Below are positions 1 through 7,772 of a stretch of DNA of 64,000 nt, piece by piece. The first letter of the stretch is position 1, and every line of letters starts with the position of its first letter. Below the pieces are notes generated by a model. That model had not been told where the DNA came from. It ran no database searches and saw nothing but the letters and a program-made list of their open reading frames with translations. The translations under genes and the position numbers were made by a program. This stretch comes from JAFIFT01 sp020051095 (GTDB lineage Bacteria > Pseudomonadota > Gammaproteobacteria > Legionellales > Legionellaceae): positions 1 to 64,000 of the forward strand of contig NZ_CAXMZT010000007.1 in NCBI RefSeq assembly GCF_964199965.1. The letters are read 5' to 3'.

Positions 1-2
1 AC

Positions 3-47
3 ACAGTTTGTCTTTATTTTCTTAAGGAACTCGCCCAATCGGCGTAG
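3..47 (+). CDS. Possible C-terminal end of a gene running in from the left edge
   Basis: Reading from base 3, the frame is open for 14 codons and ends in TAG at 45-47. The residues (TVCLYFLKELAQSA) look protein-like, and a terminator-like hairpin with a T-run follows at once. The fragment is too short to name a family. A chance open frame cannot be excluded. Confidence 0.25.
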   Translation, partial: TVCLYFLKELAQSA

Positions 48-68
48 GGTGCATTCTACGGATTTTTT
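37..68 (+). terminator. Possible intrinsic terminator at the left edge
   Basis: CGTAG (43-47) pairs with CTACG (56-60). The outer AATC/GATT pairing extends the stem across a two-base bulge, and T6 follows. It would end the partial upstream gene. The stem is short, so confidence is low. The rest of the stretch up to the start of hutG is AT-rich and shows no convincing gene. Confidence 0.3.
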
Positions 69-250
69 ATCCTTTGTCAAATGATTTTTTCTAAAAATTT
101 TGAGAGATGGTTTATTATTTTTACTATCTCTCTATTTAGCGATAAAAACCCATAAAATGCTTGCTCTTTTTTTACAATCGTTGATGGTTGCTTGCTTAAT
201 TGAAAATTTAATCCTAGGATTAAGTAAGAATTTTAATTAACAACAATGCC

Positions 251-1216
251 ATGCTAGAGCTAAACCAACACTATTATAACACAATTCCATACAATTTGTG
301 GACAGGTCGTTCCGATTCTTTACCTAATGAGCGATTTTTTCAAAATATTTACACCTACAATCTCCAACAGCAACCCATAGCAGATGTTAAGGAATCAGTT
401 TGTCTTATGGGATTTGCAAGTGATGAAGGGGTACGCCGCAACTTGGGCAGACCTGGTGCCAAAGATGGCCCCAATGCAATTCGCCAGCAACTGGCAAAAT
501 TAGCTTGCCACAAACAAATCCACCTTGCCGATCTTGGTAACATCTGCTGCCCAGACGATAATCTGGAATTGGCTCAACACCAACTGATTCAAATAGTGGA
601 TCTTTGCCACAGCCAAAATAAAAAAACCATCATATTAGGCGGCGGGCATGAAGTTGCTTGGCCACATTTCAAAGGTTTATCGTCCCATTATCCCAAAGTA
701 GGCATCATTAATTTTGATGCGCATTTTGATTTAAGACCATTACTTAATGGTACAAAATCAACGTCTGGTACTGGCTTTCGACAGATGGCAGACTATTGTC
801 AAAGTCAAAACTATCCTTTTACCTATTGTTGCCTTGGCATTCAACCTCAGGCAAACACGGCACAGTTATTCCAAACTGCTGAGGCACTTGGGGTAACCTT
901 CATGACTGCTTCAGAGATGCATGAGAATACCACAGCCTGGCAAACGGCTTTTATTGACGAATTTATTTTAAACCATCACTTTCTCTATTTAACCCTATGT
1001 CTTGATGTGCTTGCCGAGGCTTTTGCACCTGGCGTAAGTGCACCGCAGGCTACTGGGATATCCCCCTGGCAGATGCAACCGCTATTGAAATATATTCTGC
1101 AAACTGGCAAAGTAGTAGCTTTAGACATTGCTGAGCTATCACCACCACTGGATCAAGATGATAAAACAGCTAGGCTTGCCGCTGTTTTGTTAGCTGACTT
1201 AATAAGATATTTTTAA
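251..1216 (+). CDS. hutG: Formimidoylglutamase (arginase/ureohydrolase family)
   Basis: Hydrolyses N-formimidoyl-L-glutamate to glutamate and formamide, the last step of one histidine-degradation route; cytosolic and Mn-dependent. The 321-residue length is normal for HutG. The ureohydrolase metal-ligand motifs are visible: GGGHE (residues 130-134), DAHFD (156-160), and the C-terminal LDVLAEAFAPGVSAP segment from residue 251. The last is the HutG form of the arginase SxDxDxxDP motif. The 'APGVSAP' wording separates HutG from arginase and agmatinase. The other hut genes are not in this window. No strong Shine-Dalgarno precedes the ATG at 251. An out-of-frame ATG lies 5 bases upstream. Confidence 0.9.
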   Translation: MLELNQHYYNTIPYNLWTGRSDSLPNERFFQNIYTYNLQQQPIADVKESVCLMGFASDEGVRRNLGRPGAKDGPNAIRQQLAKLACHKQIHLADLGNICCPDDNLELAQHQLIQIVDLCHSQNKKTIILGGGHEVAWPHFKGLSSHYPKVGIINFDAHFDLRPLLNGTKSTSGTGFRQMADYCQSQNYPFTYCCLGIQPQANTAQLFQTAEALGVTFMTASEMHENTTAWQTAFIDEFILNHHFLYLTLCLDVLAEAFAPGVSAPQATGISPWQMQPLLKYILQTGKVVALDIAELSPPLDQDDKTARLAAVLLADLIRYF

Positions 1217-1239
1217 TATTCAACAAGGAGCGCATCAAA

Positions 1240-2196
1240 ATGAAGGGTTTCATTTTAGGGTTAATCTTACTATTTACTCTGCCAATAACCGCCTTCTCGG
1301 CATCTAACAATCAAACAACCCCTGCATCAACAACAAATGCTGCTCAACCTAACACGGATCAGGCTGGCAACCAACCACCGGCTGGCAACCAACCACCGGC
1401 TGGTAACCAACCACCGGCTGGCAACCAACCACCTGCTGGTAACCAACCACCTGCTGGTAACCAACCACCGGCTGGTAACCAACCACCTGCTGGTAACCAA
1501 CCACCGGCTGGTAGCCAACCACCGGCTGGTAACCAACCACCTGCTGGTAACCAACCACCGGCTGGTAGCCAACCACCGGCTGGCAGCCAACCACCTGCTG
1601 GTAGCCAACCACCGGCTGGTAGCCAACCACCTGCAAGTAGCGAACCACCGATTAACGGTGCAAATTCTAACCAACCTCCTAAACCTGTTGTTATTAATTG
1701 CGATTATAAAGTTGGCAACTCCCCCGATGCGGTCTCAACAGATTTAATAAAAAAATGGGCGTCTCAAGCAGCTGAACAAGCCTTTTCTTTATCATTCGAT
1801 AAAGTTGATCAGAACATGACTTCTCTAGAAAAGTGCTTCACTAAAAATGGTTGGAAAAGCTTTAATACAGCCCTTCAACGCTCAGGAAATTTAGATACTA
1901 TCAAAAAGGAAAAACTAAATGTCTCTCCAACGATCACTGGCGATGTCTCAATTAACCAAGAAAAAGACAACCAATGGAAAGTGACGCTGCCTATGACTGT
2001 GACGTATATGAATGATAAAAACAAAATTAGTCAAGAGCTGAATGTTAGTCTATTGGTTGGTCGGAAAGTCTCTGGTGATCTTGGTATTATGCAATTAATT
2101 GCAGCGCCAGCAAAAGTCACGCCAATACAATCCTCCAAACAACCCACGCCGGCTAATCCAGATAGCAAGCCAGCGGCTAAGCCTGCCAGTAACTAG
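1240..2196 (+). CDS. Exported protein with NQPPAG repeats and an IcmL/DotI-like domain
   Basis: A 318-residue protein in three parts. Residues 1-20 are a signal peptide or signal anchor. Residues 44-133 are 15 tandem hexapeptides, NQPPAG or SQPPAG. Residues about 163-300 form a globular domain. That domain (VSTDLIKKWASQAAEQAFSL, CFTKNGWKSFNTALQRSGNL, KVTLPMTVTYMND) reads like the periplasmic region of IcmL/DotI, the inner-membrane core subunit of the Dot/Icm type IVB secretion system. Legionella genomes carry several extra IcmL-like proteins. Canonical DotI has an N-terminal transmembrane helix and no such repeat, so this is a paralogue or derivative, not dotI itself. A proline/alanine/lysine-rich tail ends the protein. 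A GGAG Shine-Dalgarno stands before ATG 1240. It starts 24 bp after hutG and could be co-transcribed. Confidence 0.75.
   Translation: MKGFILGLILLFTLPITAFSASNNQTTPASTTNAAQPNTDQAGNQPPAGNQPPAGNQPPAGNQPPAGNQPPAGNQPPAGNQPPAGNQPPAGSQPPAGNQPPAGNQPPAGSQPPAGSQPPAGSQPPAGSQPPASSEPPINGANSNQPPKPVVINCDYKVGNSPDAVSTDLIKKWASQAAEQAFSLSFDKVDQNMTSLEKCFTKNGWKSFNTALQRSGNLDTIKKEKLNVSPTITGDVSINQEKDNQWKVTLPMTVTYMNDKNKISQELNVSLLVGRKVSGDLGIMQLIAAPAKVTPIQSSKQPTPANPDSKPAAKPASN
1369..1638 (+). repeat. 18-bp minisatellite, 15 units, coding NQPPAG/SQPPAG
   Basis: Fifteen head-to-tail 18-bp units (consensus AACCAACCACCKGCTGGY), the last one degenerate (SQPPAS). Units differ only at synonymous third positions and at the first codon (AAC or AGC). 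The variants are ordered: eight N units, one S, two N, four S, as expected from unequal exchange or slippage. Since 18 is a multiple of 3, copy-number change keeps the reading frame. The same property keeps three overlapping reading frames open over the array, all of them spurious. Confidence 0.97.
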
Positions 2197-2220
2197 CATC
2201 TGAATAACTGCCTTCCTTTT

Positions 2221-2246
2221 CCTTCTCCCCAGACATGGGGAGAAGG
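2221..2246. repeat. Palindromic intergenic repeat, family CCTTCTCCCC (copy A)
   Basis: A perfect 10-bp inverted repeat, CCTTCTCCCC at 2221-2230 and GGGGAGAAGG at 2237-2246, with a 6-nt loop. Relatives lie at 6043-6067 and 54917-54942. Copies A and B share ATTTAGAAGTCYTGA about 20 bp downstream. Copy A lies just after the IcmL-like gene and just past the end of umuC, which runs toward it, so it could end either transcript. Confidence 0.8.
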
Positions 2247-2293
2247 TACCACAATGAGGGAAGTTATTTAGAAGTCCTGAGCTTGTCGAACCT

Positions 2294-3553
2294 TTATGCT
2301 TTCACCAATGGCAGATCAGCCCAGCTGGTCGTGTACTTAGGTGAACATAAATTAGCTCGCATCTGCCAGGCAGGCTGACGACTACCTTGGGCGGCCAAAT
2401 AAAGACTATGGCGACCGTAGCGTTGCTTTATTTTCCCAGTTACTTGCATGAGCTTATCACGCTTTTGTTGCGTTTCAGGGCAAATCGGGTTAAATAAGTC
2501 ATTTTGCTGGAACCGCTTATCAACTAACTCAACCAATAGCACACCCGTTTTATGGTATTGATAACCCGGTAAAAAAATATGCGCCAAACAATGCTTGGCT
2601 ATTGTTGTTATATGGCATAAATCATCGGTTGGATGAATCAGGCGAACACCACTTGACCGACTGTATTGTGGCAAATCACGTCGAAATGGATTAGTGCGTA
2701 AAAAAACAGACAAATAAACAACTTGGTGCTGCTGCTGCCTTAATTTATCCCAAGCTCTAGCACAATGACTGGCTAATGCCTCTGATAATGCTTCTTTTGT
2801 TGTTTGCAGTTTACCAAATGATTTCGATGACAAAATGCTTTTTTTAGGCTCACTGTCCTCCAATTCAATACATGCCCTGCCATTTAGCTCGAGCACTGTT
2901 CTAAGCATCACGACATTAAAACGGCGACGTACAAACTCTGTATCCAATTTGGCTAGATCAGCGGCTGTGGTTATGCCCAAAGCAATCAGCTTTGCTGCCC
3001 AACGTTGGCCAACCCCCCAAATATCTTGAATGGCAATTTGCTCAAGCCAATGCATTTGGCCATCGATATTAAAAACCGATACTCTTAACTTCTTTTTAGC
3101 AATATGATTGGCTAATTTTGCCAACGTCTTACTACGACCGATGCCAATTGACACGGGGATTCCCGTTTGCTTGAAAATAGTCGCTTGCAATTGCTGACAA
3201 AAAGCGTCCGCTTGCAAAAGGGACAAACCTGTTAGATTAAGAAACGCTTCATCGATTGAATAAATCTCCACGGCGGACCAATGCTGTTCAATCACTGTCA
3301 TCACACGCTGTGACATATCACCGTATAAGGTGTAATTTGATGAAAACACAGCGACCTTATGGCGCTGACAGAGGCCACGGACTTGATGAAAAGGTACGCC
3401 CATTGCAATACCTAATGCCTTTGCCTCATTAGAACGGGCAATCACACATCCATCATTATTGGATAACACCACAATAGGCTTATCTCGCAAACAAGGTTGA
3501 AATAAGCGCTCGCAAGAAGCGTAGAAGTTATTGCAATCAACCATTGCAAACAT
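2294..3553 (-). CDS. umuC: DNA polymerase V catalytic subunit UmuC (Y family)
   Basis: Error-prone translesion DNA polymerase that works with processed UmuD. The N-terminus MFAMVDCNNFYASCERLF matches the family start and carries the first catalytic Asp. SIDEAFLNL holds the catalytic acidic pair, and a helix-hairpin-helix segment (IQDIWGVGQRWAAKL) and little-finger region follow. The C-terminus (SPKYTTSWADLPLV) is typical of UmuC. The 419-residue length matches E. coli UmuC (422). I start at 3553; an upstream in-frame extension adds 28 residues that E. coli UmuC lacks and overlaps umuD. A GAGGGGAG Shine-Dalgarno lies just upstream. It follows umuD after 19 bp. Confidence 0.93.
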   Translation of the reverse strand: MFAMVDCNNFYASCERLFQPCLRDKPIVVLSNNDGCVIARSNEAKALGIAMGVPFHQVRGLCQRHKVAVFSSNYTLYGDMSQRVMTVIEQHWSAVEIYSIDEAFLNLTGLSLLQADAFCQQLQATIFKQTGIPVSIGIGRSKTLAKLANHIAKKKLRVSVFNIDGQMHWLEQIAIQDIWGVGQRWAAKLIALGITTAADLAKLDTEFVRRRFNVVMLRTVLELNGRACIELEDSEPKKSILSSKSFGKLQTTKEALSEALASHCARAWDKLRQQQHQVVYLSVFLRTNPFRRDLPQYSRSSGVRLIHPTDDLCHITTIAKHCLAHIFLPGYQYHKTGVLLVELVDKRFQQNDLFNPICPETQQKRDKLMQVTGKIKQRYGRHSLYLAAQGSRQPAWQMRANLCSPKYTTSWADLPLVKA

Positions 3554-3572
3554 CTCTCTCCCCTCTATAAAT

Positions 3573-4100
3573 TCAGGACAGAGAATGGATAACATTAGTA
3601 ACCACTCCCCAAATAACCAAATCAAATGACTCAGCAATATCGATGGGAGGATAGTCCGGGTTTTCTGCCAGCAATTTAATCTCTCCTTTCTGGCGATAGA
3701 GCCGCTTAACAGTCAATTCTCCATTCAAAGCAGCAATGACAATTTTGCCATGGGTTGCCTCGAGACTGCGATCAACTACTAAAATATCACCCGAATGAAT
3801 ACCCACTCCGACCATCGAATCCCCTGAGGCACGGACTAAAAAAGTGGCGGCAGGGTGCTTAACCAAATGCTCATTGAGATCAAGGTGAGCCTCGATATAA
3901 TCATCAGCTGGTGAAGGAAAACCCGCTTTGACATGGCTGCCATACAATGGCACCATGAGCGATGAATGTTGTGCTGAGCGGAGAAACTGTAAAACACTGG
4001 CAACTTTCGACTGAGGAATACGCACTACTTTTGTTGACTCACCATAGCGGCCTTGCCCTTGTGGCCGGCCCGCCCCCCGGCGGGCGCCCCCATGACTCAT
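3573..4100 (-). CDS. umuD: UmuD-like autoprotease subunit of DNA polymerase V (S24 family)
   Basis: Self-cleaving LexA/UmuD-type protein that, once processed, activates UmuC. Numbered from a GTG two codons upstream, the Ala-Gly cleavage pair is at 61-62 (KAGFPSP), the nucleophilic Ser at 97 (GDSMVG) and the general-base Lys at 134 (LTVKRL). The N-terminus is Gly/Arg-rich (GGARRGAGRPQGQG), as in many UmuD-like proteins of mobile or accessory umuDC pairs. I prefer the ATG at 4100, which has GAGG five bases upstream, over the GTG at 4106. I see no CTGT-N8-ACAG SOS box upstream. This fits reports that L. pneumophila lacks a classic LexA-controlled SOS response, so regulation is unknown. Confidence 0.9.
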   Translation of the reverse strand: MSHGGARRGAGRPQGQGRYGESTKVVRIPQSKVASVLQFLRSAQHSSLMVPLYGSHVKAGFPSPADDYIEAHLDLNEHLVKHPAATFLVRASGDSMVGVGIHSGDILVVDRSLEATHGKIVIAALNGELTVKRLYRQKGEIKLLAENPDYPPIDIAESFDLVIWGVVTNVIHSLS

Positions 4101-4161
4101 ACCCACCTCTTGATTGATGTTACATATTTCAAGTTTAATACAATGGAGGAATTAAGTAAAG

Positions 4162-4938
4162 TTACTTAGCATCATCGCCAAGCGAGGCTCCTACTTTTTC
4201 AACTTTAATATAGATGGTCGAATTGACATCATTAGGATTACCGACTTGGATACTCATGGTATTAGGTTGCGTTGGTGGCTGGCCTTGTGCCGATCCGAGC
4301 ACAACCCATTTGTTCAAAGGAACCGTCATCGTCGTTTCGGCTCTTTGTTGGCGAATTTGCTCATTGTTGACTCGATTTACGTTATCTCGAACACGATACA
4401 ACTGTAAACGAACTTGTGAGCCTTGTAATTCAGGGCGAACGAAAAAACTCTTATTCACTTGCTTGCGCTCATAGGCAACACCTAAATTGAACCAACCGGC
4501 ACCCACAGCAGCAACATAGGGTTTTTCATTGCCTGTACTGATATATGCAGCATTACCATTATCCACTCTAACAGACTGATACTGCTGTTGTTGATCACGT
4601 GATTGCGTACTAATTACCTGCCTAAATTGACCATTCGATGGGGGCAGCTGATTAGCTGGCCCTTGGAAAATCGATATCATAAAAGTGACCGGCGGAATAT
4701 CCAAGTTATGAATGATTTCGCGTATTGCTGTTAAAGTACTCGGTTGAACACTGACAACGAGTGTTTGTCCAGAAGCACTGACTTTATCACCTGGTTTCAA
4801 AACAGGTTGTATCAACTGTTTAATTTTGTCAGCCGGTTGATACTGAAGTGTAATCACTTTATCAATGTTACCTGAAGGAGGAAGTGCATAAATAAACAAC
4901 GGGAAACAACATATAAAAAGTGTCAGAAGCTTTTTCAT
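4162..4938 (-). CDS. Periplasmic protein with a secretin N-terminal-like (NolW) domain
   Basis: A 258-residue exported protein. A signal peptide occupies residues 1-19. Residues about 28-81 (ITLQYQPADKIKQLIQPVL, then LVVSVQPSTLTAIREII) look like a secretin N1/NolW ring-building subdomain. The rest (residues 85-258) is beta-rich with an NxxVVLGSAQG segment, which recalls the lead-in of secretin barrels. It is too short to be a full secretin. No pilus or type II gene is adjacent. It could be a stand-alone adaptor or a remnant. Transcribed divergently from the gene at 5063. Confidence 0.6.
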   Translation of the reverse strand: MKKLLTLFICCFPLFIYALPPSGNIDKVITLQYQPADKIKQLIQPVLKPGDKVSASGQTLVVSVQPSTLTAIREIIHNLDIPPVTFMISIFQGPANQLPPSNGQFRQVISTQSRDQQQQYQSVRVDNGNAAYISTGNEKPYVAAVGAGWFNLGVAYERKQVNKSFFVRPELQGSQVRLQLYRVRDNVNRVNNEQIRQQRAETTMTVPLNKWVVLGSAQGQPPTQPNTMSIQVGNPNDVNSTIYIKVEKVGASLGDDAK

Positions 4939-5062
4939 CGCCTTAATTCCTTTTAAATTAAACGAAAATTATTACACAATATAAATCTGGCACATAATGG
5001 AAAAGAATTCAACAAATAAGATTTGCTATACTTAAAGATGGTTAGTTTATTTTGAGAGCAAC

Positions 5063-5356
5063 ATGGATAATTTATCCCGAGACCAAATCATTGACATGTC
5101 AGATGAAGATAGTATTGGCTTGATATATTCACGCAGTGATTTGCACCAGTATTTAGTTGAGTTGATCGATCATAAGAAATGCCACTATATCCACAAAGGT
5201 AACGATTTGAAATCGTATGATTCTGTCGAAGAAGCTGTACGGTGTGCTCGTCAAAAGGGCGCTGTAAAATGCTACCTTTGCCTGGATAATACGTATGATG
5301 AATGTGGGGCCGATTTGGTGTCGCAACGATTTAGTTATTTACCCATCAACTATTAG
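5063..5356 (+). CDS. Conserved hypothetical small cytoplasmic protein
   Basis: A 97-residue acidic protein with no signal peptide or membrane segment. I do not recognise a family. It has four cysteines (KKCHYIHK, VRCARQKG, KCYLCLDN, YDECGAD), which could bind metal. A TATACT -10-like hexamer at 5029-5034 lies upstream with no good -35. GAGAGCA before ATG 5063 is a weak Shine-Dalgarno. A degraded relative of the TATACCCGTGATCATTCA repeat family lies just after the stop at 5361-5378. Confidence 0.6.
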   Translation: MDNLSRDQIIDMSDEDSIGLIYSRSDLHQYLVELIDHKKCHYIHKGNDLKSYDSVEEAVRCARQKGAVKCYLCLDNTYDECGADLVSQRFSYLPINY

Positions 5357-5497
5357 GGTCTCTACCCGTGATCAGTCAGCAACAATAATTCCAGGACCAA
5401 CGATGAAGATAAAGGGGTTTCGCTAGTCCTGGGATCTTCTCATCAATCAAGAAAATAGGTAAAGTATACCCCAAGACAAAAACCACAAGGGGTTATT

Positions 5498-5962
5498 ATG
5501 ATCCGAACAATGCTGTGCTCGATGTTAGTATTATTAATGGGCAATAGCTGGTCTGACACCATTGACAATTACCAACATATCAGCAAATCCATTCCCAAAA
5601 TGGAAATTAAAGCCGATGAACAATCCCAGGCTTGGGCACGATCGGCCAGGCATGTTTTGACGATTACCAATGAAAGTATTGCCGAGACATTAATTGCGTT
5701 AAATAGTGAGGCCGCTAAACAGGGAAAACCTTTCTTTTGTTTACCTCAAAATCAGCAACTTAGTGCAGAACACCTTGGTCAATTGATTCAAGAATACACC
5801 CAGAATTTAGGCCAACAACCCGCCAATAATCGACCCACTGTCTCCAGAATAGCGTTTGAAGCCGTGGTAAAAAAATACCCTTGCCAATCAGGTAACCGAA
5901 ATACCTTTTCTTCATTGATGCAAACAAACGCGGACATGCAGCATGCAGATGCTGAACGATAG
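5498..5962 (+). CDS. Exported Rap1a/Tai-like protein
   Basis: A 154-residue protein with a signal peptide (residues 1-19). The segment FFCLPQNQQLSAEHLGQLIQEYTQ, then an Ala/Val-rich helix and KKYPC, matches the pattern of the Rap1a/Tai family: a Cys-Leu-Pro, a 'L..li..yt' helix and a closing YPC, with the two cysteines likely disulphide-bonded in the periplasm. Founding members are immunity proteins against type VI secretion amidase effectors. Many genomic members have no known effector partner, and none is visible here, so immunity should not be assumed. An AAGGGG Shine-Dalgarno precedes ATG 5498. The stop is followed by a terminator-like hairpin. Confidence 0.6.
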   Translation: MIRTMLCSMLVLLMGNSWSDTIDNYQHISKSIPKMEIKADEQSQAWARSARHVLTITNESIAETLIALNSEAAKQGKPFFCLPQNQQLSAEHLGQLIQEYTQNLGQQPANNRPTVSRIAFEAVVKKYPCQSGNRNTFSSLMQTNADMQHADAER

Positions 5963-5964
5963 CT

Positions 5965-5988
5965 CTGGTGAGGTAATCAACTCACCAG
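5965..5988 (+). terminator. Hairpin after the Rap1a-like gene
   Basis: Perfect 8-bp stem CTGGTGAG/CTCACCAG with an 8-nt loop, starting 2 bp after the stop codon. It is followed by GCATTTC, so the T-run is poor. Probably an intrinsic terminator. Confidence 0.55.
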
Positions 5989-6042
5989 GCATTTCAAAAT
6001 CAGGACCTCGATTCAGCAACCCTTCATCTGCCCTGTGAGCAT

Positions 6043-6067
6043 CTTCGCCCCATGTCTGGGGGGAAGG
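6043..6067. repeat. Palindromic intergenic repeat, family CCTTCTCCCC (copy B)
   Basis: CTTCGCCCC-ATGTCT-GGGGGGAAG, one internal mismatch. It shares a downstream ATTTAGAAGTCTTGA box with copy A, and shares a leading 'CCCTTCATCTGCCCT' stretch (6020-6034) with copy C. It sits between the convergent Rap1a-like and AhpD-like genes. Confidence 0.65.
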
Positions 6068-6109
6068 GAACATCAAGCAAGATATTTAGAAGTCTTGAAA
6101 ATAAAGAAA

Positions 6110-6451
6110 TTACTGGCTAGCTTGCTCAAAAGCATCAATTGCTTCAGCAGCATACATTAATGAAGGTCCTCCTCCCATATAGACTGCCATAGCAAGCGTC
6201 TCCATCAATTCTTCTTTTGAGGTACCTAGCTTAACTAATGCTTGAGAATGAAATCCTATACACCCAGTGCAATGATTTGCAACAGCAAGTGCCATGGCAA
6301 TGAGCTCTTTTGATTTCTTATCTAAAGCACCATCGGCTGTTGACGCTTTAGCCAAAGATGAAAAAGCAGCCATAACATCTGGCATCGCTTTGCTGAACTT
6401 GCCTAATTGTTTGTTGATATTGGCGGTTATATCGTAATAGTTTACTGACAT
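6110..6451 (-). CDS. Carboxymuconolactone decarboxylase/AhpD-family protein
   Basis: A 113-residue, all-helical single-domain protein of the CMD/AhpD family. The redox or acid-base motif is visible as ANHCTGCIGFHSQAL: Cys61, Cys64 and His68, which is the CxxC...H pattern of AhpD-type peroxiredoxin reductases. Members act as small disulphide reductases in peroxide defence or as unassigned decarboxylase-like enzymes; the substrate is not evident. It lies 22 bp downstream of eno on the same strand and is likely co-transcribed with it. Confidence 0.85.
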   Translation of the reverse strand: MSVNYYDITANINKQLGKFSKAMPDVMAAFSSLAKASTADGALDKKSKELIAMALAVANHCTGCIGFHSQALVKLGTSKEELMETLAMAVYMGGGPSLMYAAEAIDAFEQASQ

Positions 6452-6473
6452 ACGCTATCCTTATTTATTAAAA

Positions 6474-7772
6474 TTAATGCACATTCGCTGCTAAATTTTT
6501 AACATGATTTAGTAACCAATGACCTGCATACTCAAAATTTGCTTGCTCATTGATTCGTAATAATTCATTGTATTTGCTGATTCGATCGGATCGACATAAG
6601 GATCCCGTTTTAATCTGACCACAACCCGACCCCACTGCAAGATCAGCAATAAACGCATCTTCCGTCTCACCTGAGCGATGCGAGATGACTGCCGTGTAGT
6701 GATGCTGCGCAGCCAGTGTTATTGCTGCTTGGGTTTCAGTCAGGGTGCCAATTTGGTTGACTTTAATTAAGATGGAGTTTGCCACGCCTTCTTTAATCCC
6801 TTCTTTTAAAATCGCTTGATTCGTCACAAATAAATCATCACCCACTAATTGCAACTTGGTTCCTAATCGTTGGGTTAAGTCAATCCACCCCGCCCAGTCT
6901 TGTTCATCTAGACCATCTTCGATGCTGATAATGGGATAATTGGTAGCAAGGGTTTCATAGTAATCAATTAAGTTGTCACTGCTAAGCCACCTATTTTCTG
7001 AAGCCAAATGGTATTGACCGTTATCATAGAGCTCTGAAGCAGCCACATCAAGGGCAAAAAGGATATCCCGTCCTAAAACATAACCTGCCTTTTCAACGGC
7101 TTGTGAAATAACATCCAATGCATGTTCATTAGACTTTAGATTTGGAGCAAAACCGCCTTCGTCACCAACGGCAGTACTAAGGCCTTGTGCTTTTAATACC
7201 GATTTCAAGTGATGGAAAATTTCACTGCCCATTCTCAAGGCAGTTGGAAAATTATCCGCACCAACAGGCATAATCATGAATTCTTGAATATCGACATTAT
7301 TATCTGCATGGGCGCCGCCATTGAGAATGTTCATCATAGGGACTGGCATACGAATGGGATATTGATTATTTTTAAGTAGCTGATAAAGCGGAACTTGTGC
7401 CCATACGGCATGGGCTCTTGCGACAGCCAACGATACAGCTAAAATTGCGTTTGCACCAAGGTTTTGCTTATTATCAGTCCCATCTAGCTCGATCATGATT
7501 CGATCAATAGCGGTTTGATCTTCAACCGATTGCCCCTTTAATGCGGGTTGAATGATGGTGTTAATCGCTTTCACTGCTTTCAAAACACCTTTGCCTAGAT
7601 AGCGCTTGGGATCATTATCTCGAAGTTCGCACGCTTCTCGACTACCTGTCGATGCACCAGAAGGGACACTTGCCATGGCAAAAGTACCATCATCTAAAGT
7701 CACTTCCGCTTCAACAGTTGGGTTTCCACGAGAATCTAATATTTCACGGCCACGTATGGATTTTATTAGCAT
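6474..7772 (-). CDS. eno: Enolase
   Basis: Converts 2-phosphoglycerate to phosphoenolpyruvate in glycolysis and gluconeogenesis, and in many bacteria also sits in the RNA degradosome. It is 432 residues, full family length. The N-terminus (IKSIRGREILDSRGNPTVEAEV), the substrate loop (ASVPSGASTGSREACELRD), the lysine-bearing LIKVNQIGTLTET and the signature SHRSGETEDAFIADLAVG are all intact. It is not in the common pyrG-eno-ftsB arrangement, but pairs with the AhpD-like gene. GAGG lies 9 bases upstream of ATG 7772. Confidence 0.98.
   Translation of the reverse strand: MLIKSIRGREILDSRGNPTVEAEVTLDDGTFAMASVPSGASTGSREACELRDNDPKRYLGKGVLKAVKAINTIIQPALKGQSVEDQTAIDRIMIELDGTDNKQNLGANAILAVSLAVARAHAVWAQVPLYQLLKNNQYPIRMPVPMMNILNGGAHADNNVDIQEFMIMPVGADNFPTALRMGSEIFHHLKSVLKAQGLSTAVGDEGGFAPNLKSNEHALDVISQAVEKAGYVLGRDILFALDVAASELYDNGQYHLASENRWLSSDNLIDYYETLATNYPIISIEDGLDEQDWAGWIDLTQRLGTKLQLVGDDLFVTNQAILKEGIKEGVANSILIKVNQIGTLTETQAAITLAAQHHYTAVISHRSGETEDAFIADLAVGSGCGQIKTGSLCRSDRISKYNELLRINEQANFEYAGHWLLNHVKNLAANVH

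Noticed and set aside
1327..1747. Open frames on both strands over the minisatellite (repeated LVTNHR-, VVGYQP- and RWLVTS-type proteins).
   Set aside because: They exist only because an 18-bp repeat without stops stays open in several frames. The plus-strand NQPPAG frame has the signal peptide, ribosome-binding site and a domain after the repeat.
3554..3637. N-terminal extension of UmuC (28 residues).
   Set aside because: It would overlap the end of umuD, is unlike any UmuC start, and its middle is the translation of a dispersed repeat. The ATG at 3553 matches the family start.
5498..5962. A type VI secretion immunity role for the Rap1a-like protein.
   Set aside because: No effector or T6SS gene is nearby, and many Rap1a-like proteins lack such partners. 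Only the family resemblance is kept.
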